Positions 1-12,304 of a stretch of 64,000 nucleotides of DNA are shown piece after piece; position 1 is the stretch's first letter, and each line of letters begins with the position of its first letter. The stretch is taken from NCBI RefSeq assembly GCF_047495875.1, contig NC_092461.1:44595601-44659600 (forward strand). Direction: 5' to 3'. Both the position numbers and the translations under genes were made by a program. Below the pieces are notes generated by a model. It searched no databases. It saw only the letters and a list, made by a program, of their open reading frames with translations, and was not told where the DNA came from. This DNA comes from Pithys albifrons albifrons. Its lineage: Eukaryota > Chordata > Aves > Passeriformes > Thamnophilidae.

Positions 1-1943
1 CTTGCATGATAAAGATGCGTCCACATAGGTTTTGCTTTAATATTAGTGATTATGTAACATACATTAAGTTTTCTTTGTTTTAATCAACATTTTTCTGTTC
101 TAAAATATCTATTGGCCATGCATTCATATTTTCTGTGTTTTAAAATTGATACCAATCTGTCATAATTATTGTATACTGAATCATAAGTAGTCTAGTCTTT
201 TGTTATTATGCATTGTTGTGACAATTTTCTTCTTTTATTTTGAAATAAAAAATAAAACATGTCTAAGTCTATTTTAGTTACTTACACCACTGGCATCATA
301 GGACAGTAAGTAGTTTTTTCTTTGGCCCCTGACACATAAACCTGGAGTCTTACATGGTGCTTTTCAGGCTTTTAAGTTATGCAGGTGAAACCACCGCTGT
401 GTGATTTAGAAGTGCTTTACTGCACAACAGATCCTAAGACATTAAATGTAAGATAGCAGAAATAATACGTACCTACAGCAGCTTTAATGGTTGTCTGTAT
501 AATGCTAAAGTATCCTGCTATGGTAGTATTTATTAATAGTATAATGAAATAAAACATTCTTAACCTAAAATTTCTGCAGTAAACTAAAGAGTCTTTATTA
601 TCAAGACTGAGTATTTTTGACATGAGGATCTGTTCGATTTATTTATATGAACATTTGAGAATTCTGATCAGAGGTTTGATATACCTGGTGCATGAAATAT
701 GTATGCTGCTTAGTTCCTCTGGGAATCTTATGCCCACTTTCTAGTATATAGGTTTTTCTAACAGTGTAAAAACTTGTTTTCATCCTGACATCACTCACTA
801 CACTTAAAGGACAAGACTCAGAGACTGTGTGAGAGGACAGCTCAGAAATGTGGAATTTTATTGTTTAAATGACTGCTCAAGAGCCCCTAATCATTATAAT
901 GGAATAAAAAAAGCCACATGTGAAAGATGCTACTATAACATGCTACATCATGCTACATCAAGTTTGTTTATGCTAATTTTTAAGGTGAATTTTGTTATGC
1001 ATTGCCCAGTCATTTATTCGTTCCAGTCAAGATGGAGTTTCTACTGCATTAAATTTCTAAATCCTCACAGGTGAGAGACTTGGCTGCCAAAAATTTGCAG
1101 CCAAATATGGGAAATGGGAAAGATGAAAATGTTAATATAATATGAAAAATACCACATGGGTTATATATTTTAAGTACTGGAAAGGTTAGAAGTGCTAATT
1201 TAATGTTTTCACAAACAGTGAATGGGCAATTTTTTAGTTTATCAAACATTTTGGTAGTGGGGTTTTTGAGTAAAATAATCTGGCTCTGGCCTATTACAGA
1301 AATCAGAGAGCAAACAGAGAATTACACATGAAGCTTCTGTACAATCTTAAGTATAAATAATTACGCTGAGATGTTTTGTTAAATGTGTACCTTTTATTAT
1401 CCATCTACCCTTGGCCTTGTGTCAAGTCTAAATGGGCTTTTAGAGTCTATCAAGCTTTGCTGAAAAGAGTGAATGTATTTGGCAGCCTTATTAGCTGCTG
1501 GAGTATGGAAGCTTTGCCTGCTGCCTAGGTTACTATATAATCTGCTGTTTCCCTCCTTGATATGATGGTTATCACTTTTCTATGTATGGGGGCCCTTTTA
1601 ATGATATAGCTGTATATTTTGCTCTAGCCATGCTGATTCCAGGACTGAGTTTGCAGAGGTGAAAATTATGTGCTGTCATTATGACTGGTGCAAAAGTTTA
1701 TAGGATAAGTTTTGAGGACATCTAAAACTTAACATGAAATATCACTATAATTACAAGAGGTTCACTAGCATTGAACAATATTCTGATTGCTTCAAATTTT
1801 TAAATAAAGCATATCAACCTTCCTCTTTTCATGTCAGTTGTCTTTACTGTGTTAAACAGAGAGAAATTTAATTTCTTAGATTGATCAGGAAAACACAATT
1901 CAAAAGAAAAAGTTAGCATCCAGTGCTACTGTGTGTCCCACAG
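1..1943 (+). other. CSMD3: Intronic sequence upstream of the first visible exon
   Basis: AT-rich sequence with no exon that I can support. Short open frames here lack coding character and any fitting splice sites. A small direct repeat of an 11-base unit (CATGCTACATC-like) lies at about 938-959. It is called intron because the exon at 1944 begins in mid-codon and is preceded by an acceptor-like site. The exon upstream of it, expected to end in phase 1, is not in the window. Confidence 0.6.
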
Positions 1944-2249
1944 GTTCTTCTTTCATCAAAACTGCCTCCACCACTGGTGAGTTAGAGGAGCATATTGCGG
2001 CCACTACTGGTGCCATTACTGTTGCTAGTACATCTGCTGATGTTGCTGTATCCAGTGCAGTGACCACCCATAGACAACCTTCTGAAGAACAAGTGCAAGC
2101 TATGAATATAAGAAAATCAGTTCTGGAGTCGGCCACTTACAAGGAAGCACTCTCTCTTCATCAAGCAAATTCACAAAGCCCAAGAAGACAACCAAGAAAT
2201 GCCGAGCAGATAGAAAGAACTAAAGAACTTGCAGTTGTTACTCATAGAG
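1944..2249 (+). CDS. CSMD3: CSMD3 Ser/Thr/Ala-rich linker exon (probable cassette exon)
   Basis: This exon encodes a low-complexity extracellular linker of about 102 residues that would sit just before the Sushi module encoded downstream. The frame is open from 1880 to 2304 and reads SSFIKTASTTGELEE, then a Ser/Thr/Ala/Val-rich stretch, then a more polar end with RNAEQIERTKELAVVTHR. There are no cysteines in the chosen exon, so it is not a CUB or Sushi domain. The donor at 2250 (AGAG|GTATTG) leaves phase 1, and the leftover G joins the TA of the exon at 20564 to give Val: VVTHR then VNEGG. With the acceptor CCCACAG|GTTC at 1943/1944 the exon is 306 nt and also starts in phase 1, so it could be skipped without a frameshift. 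Other AGs (starts at 1880, 1889, 1917) are possible; 1917 would also keep the phase. Human CSMD3 is, as I recall, spliced with and without an exon of similar size here. That recollection and the exact 5' edge are unverified. Confidence 0.72.
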
Positions 2250-5169
2250 GTATTGGATATTATTTTACTTGTGCCCATGTAGTTATGAAAAAATATTTTG
2301 TATAAGCTAAAAGTGAAAGTTCAGGTATCCATCCAGGAAATATAATTGAACCAAATGGGATAGGGATTAAATTTACCTAAATTTGTGCTCTAGTGGGGTA
2401 GCTAGATGGAAAAATGAAATTAATATTGTCTTGGTAATTTAATTTATAGAATGACAAAAGGGAAAGATAAGGAATTTCCTTTTGATGCAACTTTATAGCT
2501 TCTATCATTATATTTTGCAATGAAGCCTAGTGTGATATCTGATGAAAGTTTAGAGAATTGAGATAAGGATATTAATCTATTCTGCATATATTTTAAAATA
2601 AAATTAACCGTAGCTTAAAAAATGTACTTTATAAATAGCTGCTGTTCTAAACTAGTAGGTGATGCAGTTGTATTCATCTCCCTTTTGCTTAAATCTTCAG
2701 CAAAATTTTAAAACATTTTCATTCCATCAAACATGAAATCAATGATATAATCAATGTTTAGGACACTAGAAAATTCAGTTGCAAGGTCTGAAGTGGTAAA
2801 GCTAAAGATTTTGTATGTTCCTATATTCAGATAATTTAATCCGTATGGTAAAGTGTTAAAAATGGGCAACATTTGGAGTATAAACCAAGCATTGTTTGCT
2901 GTGTCAAAAGGTAAATGTCGCTATCTGAAACATGAGGCTGAGAAAAAATAATGATGGAATGTCTTAATCAGCAGGCATTCAGAAAAAAAAATCATGTGAT
3001 TTTTTTAAACATAAACATGTTCAGAGAAGGATCAGCTTAATTTTGCAGGATAGTTGTTGAATACCATTTATTTTATATATATATTTTAATCCATTTTACA
3101 TGAAGAATTTATAAACAGAAATATGAAACATCTTTTATAGCAAAAACAAATTGCAGAAATCTCATTATATGACTGATATTTTGTAAAGATTTCTTTAGAC
3201 TGGAATCTGTTGTCCTACTGGATATTCACCTACTATAAGTTATTGTAGCTTCATTTACTGACATCCACTGAAGCAGCAGAGCTGCATTTCTTCAGAATTT
3301 TAAAACATATAATTTAAGTAGAAAAACTAAAAACCAAAAACTGTATTTGGCTTGCATATGAAACATAAATCACTAAACATGTGTTTATATTTCCATTCTA
3401 TTAATTTTAGTACAAATCCAAAGTACTTTCTGGTTATTGACTTCTATAAATTAATCAACAATTTGGTTTTTACTGGTTGTGTGAATATGCATTCATTTCA
3501 GAACATCTTTGGTCAAGTTAAAAAAAGCAGGCTTATTTACAGTTAAGCAGGAATATCTGAGGATCTGTAGTAATATCTTCTAATTTAAAGATGTGTGAAT
3601 GTGCTAACTTGGCAGTTAAATTTGACAGTAATTGTGGTATGCAGACAGTTTTTTTCTATTTCCTTCTTGGACTCGTTACACTGCATGTTGTTTTTACTGT
3701 TTTCTCAGTGTCCCTGTCTTCCTTGACTTATTCTTTAATACAAGATATAGGTAAGGCACATAATTCTAAATTATTTTGTCATATTAAAGTGCTAAACATT
3801 AGATTTTGAAAAAAAAATAGAGAACAAGATATTGCTGAAATAGTGTTATAGTGCTTATATCTCACATATTGTAGTAGTATCACAGGTACCAAAGGGTATA
3901 ACAGCCCACATACATGTCAGACTTTTATAGACCTAAGTGGAGAAGAGAGCCCACATTTATTTCTGTGTGCATTTTATTCCCTCACATGGCACTTAATGTC
4001 TTGATTTTGATAATATTTTTAATACAAAATCTTTAATTTCTTTTTTACAGTGTGATACTCACAGAACAGTATATGTGTGCCTGTTATTAAAGTGGTATTC
4101 ATATACTAAGGAAAAACTTACCATTTTTGCTTGACAAACACCAATATTAGATACTATACTTATAATAGTCATTGGAATTTATCAAATGAAATTCATTAAA
4201 TAACTTGGAATTGTCTTCTATAAAATATTTCTTATTAAAAAGACAGAGCATATTTTGAAGGAATTTTTTTATGAATATGAGGTCATTATAATTGACTTGC
4301 AGGAATTTCTATTATGGAGGCATATTCCACAGGTGTTTCTACAGAGTTTCCTGTAGGTTATGATTGAAGTATTTAATCCTCTCTTCAACAAAGAAATGTG
4401 CATGAAAGTCTAAAAGTTTCTCTTCTTATGGATTACTATGTAACTATATATGAGCTACTTAAGATTTTTTTATAAATTGCTTTAAAATTATTTACCTTAT
4501 AAACAGATTTTAAATTAGATTTCACTTTGTAAATGCATTTTTTTCTGTGTTCTTCATTTTAAGAATTACACTCCCAAATTATGCAAAGTAATTAATGTTT
4601 GGGAAAATAAAAATGAATATACTAAATATAATTTACTAAAAATTACTATAAATGTGTCTGGATAGGTAAAATTGTAAAAAATTATTGTACATGAAGTTCT
4701 AATTGTAGGCTTTTTTGAAAATATTGCTAGTAAGACCAGAATATTTATGGTACCTTTTATGGTACATTAGCATTGATACAAAATTACAACTACAGAAAAA
4801 GAGTAATACTGCCCACTGTGGGATTGTTCTATGAATAAGGCCTTTCAGAATGAGTAGATGATAACAATACTGTTTTGTTTTGCAAATATATTTTTAAGTG
4901 TATACATGAATGAGAGGTGAAGAGAGAACTAGAGGTTCATATGTATCCAAAATTCAACTGCTACATGTGAATTACTCTACCAAAATTTACTGTTTCTACC
5001 TCACAGTAATTTTCAGTTGTGTCCAAGGCTGTCTGAAGAATTTGTTCTCTAACCTTATTAGCTGGAAATGACAGAAGAAGAGGTGACTATGCATTCTGAT
5101 TCTTTAAGAGAGGAAAAAGAAACCATCAATGCACTTGGTGAAATATTTTCATTAGAGGAAGGGAAGTGT

Positions 5170-5290
5170 GAGCATCATTTTATAAGGCAGTAGTGAGATC
5201 CCATGAGGAATACTGTACATGATTATCATTTCTTCATCAAGAAGAATTCAGACCGAATCAGATGAGTAAAAGTACTATAATGGTGTTACA
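5170..5290 (+). repeat. Possible very old CR1/L2-like fragment
   Basis: The stretch reading roughly 'aggcagtagtgagatcccatgaggaatactgtac' resembles the CR1/L2 segment that encodes the end of the reverse transcriptase ('…gtgagaccacatctggaatactgtgtac…'). It is highly decayed and its edges are unclear. Confidence 0.35.
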
Positions 5291-6254
5291 TTTTCCTGAT
5301 CACCCTACCTTACAATATAAAATGTAAGATAGGAAGAAAGGATACATTATCAAGAAGTGAATGCCAATGTGTAGAGAGCTTAATTAAGGACATGTTAGCA
5401 TATAATATAAAAAGATATATTATATACTAAGAATACTAAGATATACTAAGGAGATGAGCAAGAAGAGTGCTTTCTACTGCAGCATTGAAACCTTCTTGTA
5501 TAAGGAGGGCGTAGAGGAAAGACAAGAACTTACTTTCAGGATGCACCTTCATAGGCTAATGAAAGCTATCTTTAGATAGGATAGCTGGAAGCAAAACACA
5601 GCACCGTTTGGGTCCTTAGTTCTAGTGAAACCAAAAGGTCAAACTCAGGAAAGTAAATCTCCTCCTTTATTCAGAAGTGGAGGGAAAAAAGGAGTCCCCT
5701 GACCACTTTCATTCAGTTAAATCCAGGGCCTTCAGATGTGTAGCATTCAGTAGAAATTCCTGTAGATACTACAGTCATAGTTTCTAGTATTATCAGTGTT
5801 TTTCAGATGTCAAACCAGAAAGGAAAGGAAACATGCTAGGAACATGATATAAACATGATATTTCTTCTTAAGTTTCTTTATTTTATTTTAGATTTTGTTT
5901 TGTTATTTGTTTGAGTGTCATTTTTTCTGTTTATGTATTTAATGTTAATTTCATCATAACTATAGTAGAGGATAATCTGACATTTTTGGTCTTCTCTACT
6001 ATTTGTGTTTCATACAGTAAGAATTCAGTGTAGTAATACTGTTAGTGCTATTGACTTGTTCTATACATCAACTACATCTGTTACTTCTTAAAGCTTTAAA
6101 ATTTTTGAGTATATACAAACATCATGAGAGATATTTTAAAACTTTTTTTCATGTTAGTGCCTGTATAGCATACTTTTACTGTCTAGAAATATGCTAAAAG
6201 GCATATGTCCAAATGCTAAGAGAGCTTTGTACAGTGTCCTTAATAATACAACCT

Positions 6255-6375
6255 AAATTTTGATCAGCCTTGATGTGGCCAGGAAGTTGAACTGTTGATC
6301 AGTGTAGGTACCTTCCAACTATTCTAGTCTAGTCTAGTCTAGTCTACCCTACCCTACCTTATCCTATTCTATTCT
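6255..6375 (+). repeat. CR1 3' tail fragment followed by pentamer microsatellite
   Basis: A stub of about 65 bases ('gttgaactgttgatcag' and 'aggtaccttccaact') matches the CR1 3' end, which normally reads 'ttggacttgatgatc…aggtcccttccaac…attctatg'. It runs straight into a pentamer array, about five TCTAG units turning into CCCTA and then TTCTA variants, at about 6322-6374. The array probably grew out of the simple-repeat tail of the CR1. Confidence 0.6.
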
Positions 6376-6882
6376 TTCCATATACATTTTAATATGGAAG
6401 TACACATGCATCCTAATTATATACCCCTGAGAATAATGAGTATCCTACTTCTGGTTACAGTGGCAATAGAGAACAAGGAGTACAAGCATTTCTGAAGAGA
6501 TCTCAAGACAGAAGCAAAGAAAAAAACAAAATAAATATGAAAGCTGCAGATGTTAATACAGCAGAGCTTTCTATTATCTCACATAGTTGTGAAGAATCCT
6601 TGATATATCTATTTAAAACATAACCAAGTCTGGTACTCACTTTTATTAATGATATCACTCTCCTGGGGGTTTTAAAAGGACAATAAAGTAAGTTGAAATA
6701 ATTTTTAAAAAGTGAGTGCAAATTTTTAAAAAAAAATTCCTCAATTCTACTATAGTGTGAACTGGATTGAAAATGAAGTATATCCAGTCAAAGTCACTGG
6801 AATTCTGTTCCTGATCACAGAGAGTCTTAGACCCCAGAAATAAGCAACTCCTATCACATAAGTCCAACTAAGAAGAAGCACT

Positions 6883-6884
<2 letters not shown>

Positions 6885-6939
<55 letters not shown>

Positions 6940-7041
6940 GTGTATATATATTTGTATGTATGTATGTGTATATGTATATATGTATATATGTATATATATA
7001 CAAACATAGTTTCTATCTATCTAATCTATCTATCTATCTAA
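6885..7041. repeat. Compound microsatellite (CA)n-(TATG/TA)n-(TCTA)n
   Basis: Roughly 24 CA units run from about 6886 to 6933. They pass into alternating TATG/TATATG units to about 7001, and then TCTA units at 7012-7041. Just downstream, 7060-7125 is TTTG/GTTTT-rich. Alternating purine-pyrimidine DNA of this kind is unstable in length. Confidence 0.95.
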
Positions 7042-10000
7042 TTGGAGGGGTGTTTGTGTGGTTGTTGGTTTTGCTTGTTTGTTTGTTTTTGTGTTTTTGT
7101 GAGTTTTTTGTTTTGTTTTGTTTTTTACTTTCTCAAGGTAGATCCATAAAGTTTGGCTAAAATTATTTTATGCAGCAGTCGTGATCAGTACAAGCAACTG
7201 AACAATTATTTCATTTCTTGTATTGAAAAATGAAGAATTAAAGTATTGTGCCTTTTAATTTTATCCTAAGGAAGTGAGTATTCATGAAGAATATTTACAC
7301 TATCAGTAGGTATGTAATTATATACACCAAGACAGTAACAAAGTGGAAACAAAAATTATTTTTAACACTTAATTGATTTTAATATAAGATTACAAAGTCC
7401 TGCATTCTAAGACAACATCCACTGTAAAGGTATTTCTAAACTAAAGAAAGAAATGAGCACCAGGTGCAAGCCATGTAAAAAGGCCTCTAAAGAAATTCAC
7501 AACTCATAAAGTAAATTTAGAAAAAAGAAAGAGTCTGAAAAAGAGATAAAGTTGTTGGAGGAAAAAAAATTGCTTATCTAAGTCAAGGTCAAATAGCGCC
7601 AAGAAGTCTTAATGGATGACTCTAGCAGTTCAAAAGTGACTCTTCTTCCCTTAGAATCCTAATTCCCAGTTATTTTCAAGAGAACTTTGCATTTCAACAA
7701 ATTTCACTGCTCCAAACTTCTCTTTCTAAAGAGAAGAAATGTCACTAATTATTTGCAAATTTTTAACCATATATACTCAGTTTGAGGATTTAATATATAT
7801 ATACACGTTTTGATGATTTTACTTAGCTATTTGTGAAATATTAATTTTACCGATATCTCCATTCAGCTCTATTTTTTATTACTTTCTTATGAAGCCTTTA
7901 ATTCATACTTGCTCTATCCTTTCCCATTTATTCTTTAAGAACACTTGCCCAGCTTACATTGTCTTTTTTGATATCTGACTTTATGTAGTATCTTAGTAAC
8001 AGCCAGGAGAATTTTAATGAGGATTAAAAATGTTGCTAATGGAACTTTTGAAAACCAAAGGAAGTTAAGACAAAGTAACACGTTATCTTGATTTTTTTAA
8101 AAGATTCACTGTATGACAGATCTTTACTTTGCGATTATCCAATACAAAAATTTTAGGAATTTATTATAATATTAATACATACATGCTATTTTTTTGAGGT
8201 TTTCTTAGAAGCATGAGCAAGAAAGGAGTAGTAGGGAAGGAGAGGATTTCTGAATAGCTATTAAATATTTTTGTCAAGTAGGTAATAAATTTGCATCTGT
8301 CCTCAGTTTTTTTTTATATTGGCTTTATGAGGGTTTTTTCTTCAGTTGTTTTCTTAGTTTGGTTTGATTTAGTTTAGTTTTTGTTTTTGGATTTTTTTTG
8401 TGGGGCTTTTTTTTGTTAGCGAAACACAGAACTACAAAGATGGGAGTTGGAAGAAAGTAAATGTAATTTGCTGTAAGATTATTATATTCCTTATTTTTAA
8501 GTATATTTCTATATAAAGTGTGTATTTCTAAGAAGGATTTTTTTTACAATAATTTTAAATGTTTTGGGAAATAAGCATGACATGGATGTAATCTAGCACT
8601 CAAACATTTAATCTCTGAATTACATTTGTTTGATATTTCATAATGCTTTTGGAAATAGCCATTTGATATGTGCAACAAATCACATATATTACATTCTGTT
8701 TGGTAGATGAACTGTATAATCCATTGTTTGTTAATTTCAAGATTTTTATTAGAGAAAACCTGATAATAATGTCCAATAGTACAGGCTGGCGTGATTAGAA
8801 GAAAGAAAGGGAAAAAGAAAATCAGTCATACTGATTTCAATAAATGATTTGTGTTAATGTTTTACTTGAACTTTTGTCTTTTATAGTTGCCTGTCAATTT
8901 TATTCTCCAAACTTTTCCCTTTGATTTATTTTTCTTGCAATTCCTGTGGTTCTTAAGTGTTCTTCATTACACTGCCCATGTTTACTTCTATAATTGATAT
9001 TTGACTTCTGATATGCAGTGTCATTATTTTCCCTCAGTATTTCAGGTTTTCTTCGTTTGACAACAATATGTTGGTATGAATTAGATGCAGTATAGCTAGA
9101 ATGTAAAAAGCAATTTCTCATTAGTGCAATTATAAATTAATATTAAAATATAAATATTAACTATTAACTTCCTATTTGAAAATAATTTTTCCAAATTGGA
9201 GAAATTTTAGATGCATATAATGTAGGATATAGTAGCAAAACTGTAATTTTGATAATTTTAAACTAGTAATTCAGTTCAGTCATTCACTGTAGTAATGCAG
9301 TAGTTGCAGTAGTTTGAAATATAAATATTATATAAAATCTGCTTTGACCAGGGTACTTTAGATTTGAAAGGGGCAGGGAGGTGTGGAGAAGTGTGGGGAG
9401 GGCTGTGGAGAGAATGGATAGTAAAAAGGAAACTAAGATCAGCTCATGGAGAAAGTGAAAAATGGAACATTATGAAAAGTAGATGGTTCACCACTTTGTA
9501 GTCTATTGTTCACCTTCTGAATGGCTCTTCATATTTAAGAAATCCTTAACCTTTGCAGTTCATGCTGTATTCCAAAACCTGATGAAAATTCATGTTCTCT
9601 AATGCTGACTTTCAAGGTACAGAAAGGATTTAGAAGATAATGCTGAGTGTGCTGGGTTACAGTGTTTATCTGGGTGATCACTAGGTTTAAAGATTTTTAA
9701 TGTAAATTTCTGAAGGCTTAAGTGCCATTACATAAAAACTAAATAGGATTTTATCTCATCCCTCCTATTCCCATCCCATTTGTGCAATCCCTTGAAGTAG
9801 TGATCTGTAAGATATCTGGATATCTAACACTTATATTGTTAGAGTGAGGAAATTCTGGATAATTAGATGCATCACATGTGTAGTGAACATGACATGCATG
9901 CAAAAAAAAATGGAGCTGACCTTTACGTGAGTAGTAAATTCAATACATTCAGGCTGTGAATGTGCTGTGCATGTAGATCAGCTTCTAGTGGAAATACAAA

Positions 10001-11889
10001 GAATTAGACATATGCCAAAGATGAAATGGGAGTATCATGCATAACTTATTTGGCATATCTGCACATGAGAATCAAGTGTTGGAAGTCCAGAGTATATTAC
10101 ACTCTTTTTTCTGTCATTGGAAACAGATTTTCTGCAAGTAAAATCTGCCATTATCACATAGGAAAGTTTTTAAGTAATTAGTGAATTTCTGGTTCTGCAA
10201 AAGTCAAAATCAGTTCTACACAGTATTCCAAGCAAATCTTTCCTGTCTTTTGAGAAAAAAGTTAATGAGTTAACTACTCTTTATTTCTCAGATAACATCA
10301 GCAAAAAAATACTGATGAAGATCATGTAACTCTAAATCTGCAACTGTTTTTATTGTCACCTTGTGTCCCTAGCATCTCGATCCACATCAAAGTAAACAAA
10401 TGATATTGATTTATGTTCTGTAAATAATAGTAGTGTGGTGGAAAGAATTTTGAAAATGCAAATTTATAGGAAAGATTAACTTTCCTGTCTCATCCTTCTT
10501 TAAAAAAAAAAAAAAAGTAGTCTTGAGACTACGTTTTTTGTTTCAGATAGTGTCTAAGAGTAATTTCCATTGGATTTTAAATAAATGGCAAAGATGAGAA
10601 ACAGAGAATACAAAGATTGTGAAGAGGGAAAAACTTTCTTTTATTTTCAGAGATATTACAAGTTTTCTAAAAATGTTATATGGGCATTTATAGATATGCA
10701 AAAAAAAAGTTTAAGCACAGTCAAGTAAGCTTTCTTTCACATAGTATTACATTTTTGCAGATGTCATTTAAGTAGGGCTGTACATAAAATCCTGAAATAA
10801 TGGCTCTGAGGTTATGATATTGTTCTTCATCTCCATTAGCTGAGTGGTAGTGAATATAAAGTGAGAATAGTTCTGGAGAACAGAAGGGCTGTTTCAGTAC
10901 TTGAACTACTCTGAACTACACCTAAGGAAATAAGTATATGAGGTCAGATGAGAACAAAGTTTCCACGTTAAATACTCTGTAGAATTTCTTATAGTAATGC
11001 AACCTGAGTGCCTGTTTTGCTTAGTCCTCAGCACTTTAAATACAATTTTTACATGATTTGAAAATTTACAAAATGCAGACATGACAAGCCAGACAATTCC
11101 TTTTCATAGATGTTGTTGCATAACCAAAATTAAGACATAAATTTGTGGGTTGACAGTGTTTTAAATGACTATCCTTCACATGGCTCTATACTCCAATGCT
11201 TCTATAATGTAGAAGACAATTTTCTTCCTTGAAATTTATGTCACATGTAGCCCTCATGATACACGTTTTCAATGAAGCCAGAACTATGTCAACTGAACAA
11301 TCTTTTCTTCATTCAAAATTAATTTTGTTTCTGGTGTATGACTGCTTGCTGCATTCAAGGTTGTTAGTCAAAATATACACCTAAATGTTTCTTTTATGAT
11401 ATACATGCTTAAAACTTATTTACCTGGGGACTTTTTTTTAATGCAATACCTACCCTGAAGTGTAAAATGCAGTAATTGTCTGGATTAGTCCCCTCTCACA
11501 AGTGTTTTTATGTAGTATTTATGCTTATGAATATGTATAAATATACATAATTGCATAGCATTTTCTATAAAAAAACCCATTAAGAAAATAGTTTAAAAAT
11601 TGGCCTGTAAGTGTTTGAATTTTCCTTATTTTACCTGAAAGACTGTTTTGGTCAGAAAGGTCAACAAAATAATTCTGAACACATTTCACTTTACATATAA
11701 ATTGGCTACTTGAAAAGTGTACATGACTCTGGTTTGACTATTGACTGAATATTAAGATACACATATGTCATGCAAAACTTCTTTCCTGAACTTTTTTCAT
11801 TACCAGGACTGCTCATATCCTTCCCTCCTCAATAAAGCACTCAGTTCCATTTTCTTATTTACAGAAAACATTGGGCCTTCTATCTTTAG

Positions 11890-12304
11890 ATAAAAAAAAA
11901 GTTACAGAAAGAGAGAGAGCTAGGGCTGTTCAGTCTGAAGAAATGAAGACTTTGGGGAGACTTTGGAGCACCTTCAAGTACCAAAAGGAGGCTTACAGGA
12001 GAGCTGGAGAGGGCTTTTTACAAGGGCATGCAGTGATCGAACAAGGGAGAATGGTTTTAAGCTTAAAGAAGGTGGGGTTTTATTGGATGTTAGGAAGAAA
12101 TTCTTTACTGAGAGTGGTGAGGTGCTTGAAGTTTCCCAGAAAATCTGTGGATGCCCCATCCCTGGAAGTCTTTGGGACCAGGCTGGATGAAGCTTTAGCA
12201 TACTTTTTTGTGGAAGGTGTCCCTGCCTATGGCAGGAGAGATTGGAACAAGATGCTCTTTAAGGTCCCTTTCAACCCAAACCATTCTGTGATTCTATGAT
12301 TCTA
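11890..12304 (+). mobile_element. CR1 LINE, 5'-truncated 3' portion
   Basis: The sequence follows the CR1 3' region: 'gagagctagggctgttcagtctgaagaa', 'ttggatgttaggaagaaattctttactgagagtgg', 'ccctggaagtctttgggaccaggctggatg' and a terminal 'attctgtgattctatgattct'. The 142-codon frame at 11871-12299 is just this repeat read through and is not a gene. The tail points right, so the element is in + orientation, the same as the host gene. Confidence 0.92.

Noticed and set aside
1900..2136. 78-codon minus-strand frame over the linker exon
   Set aside because: It is the antisense shadow of the Ser/Thr/Ala-rich coding exon on the + strand.
11871..12299. 142-codon open frame, + strand
   Set aside because: It coincides with the non-coding 3' region of a CR1 LINE. 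Its Arg/Lys-rich start comes from the 'gagagagagct' segment.
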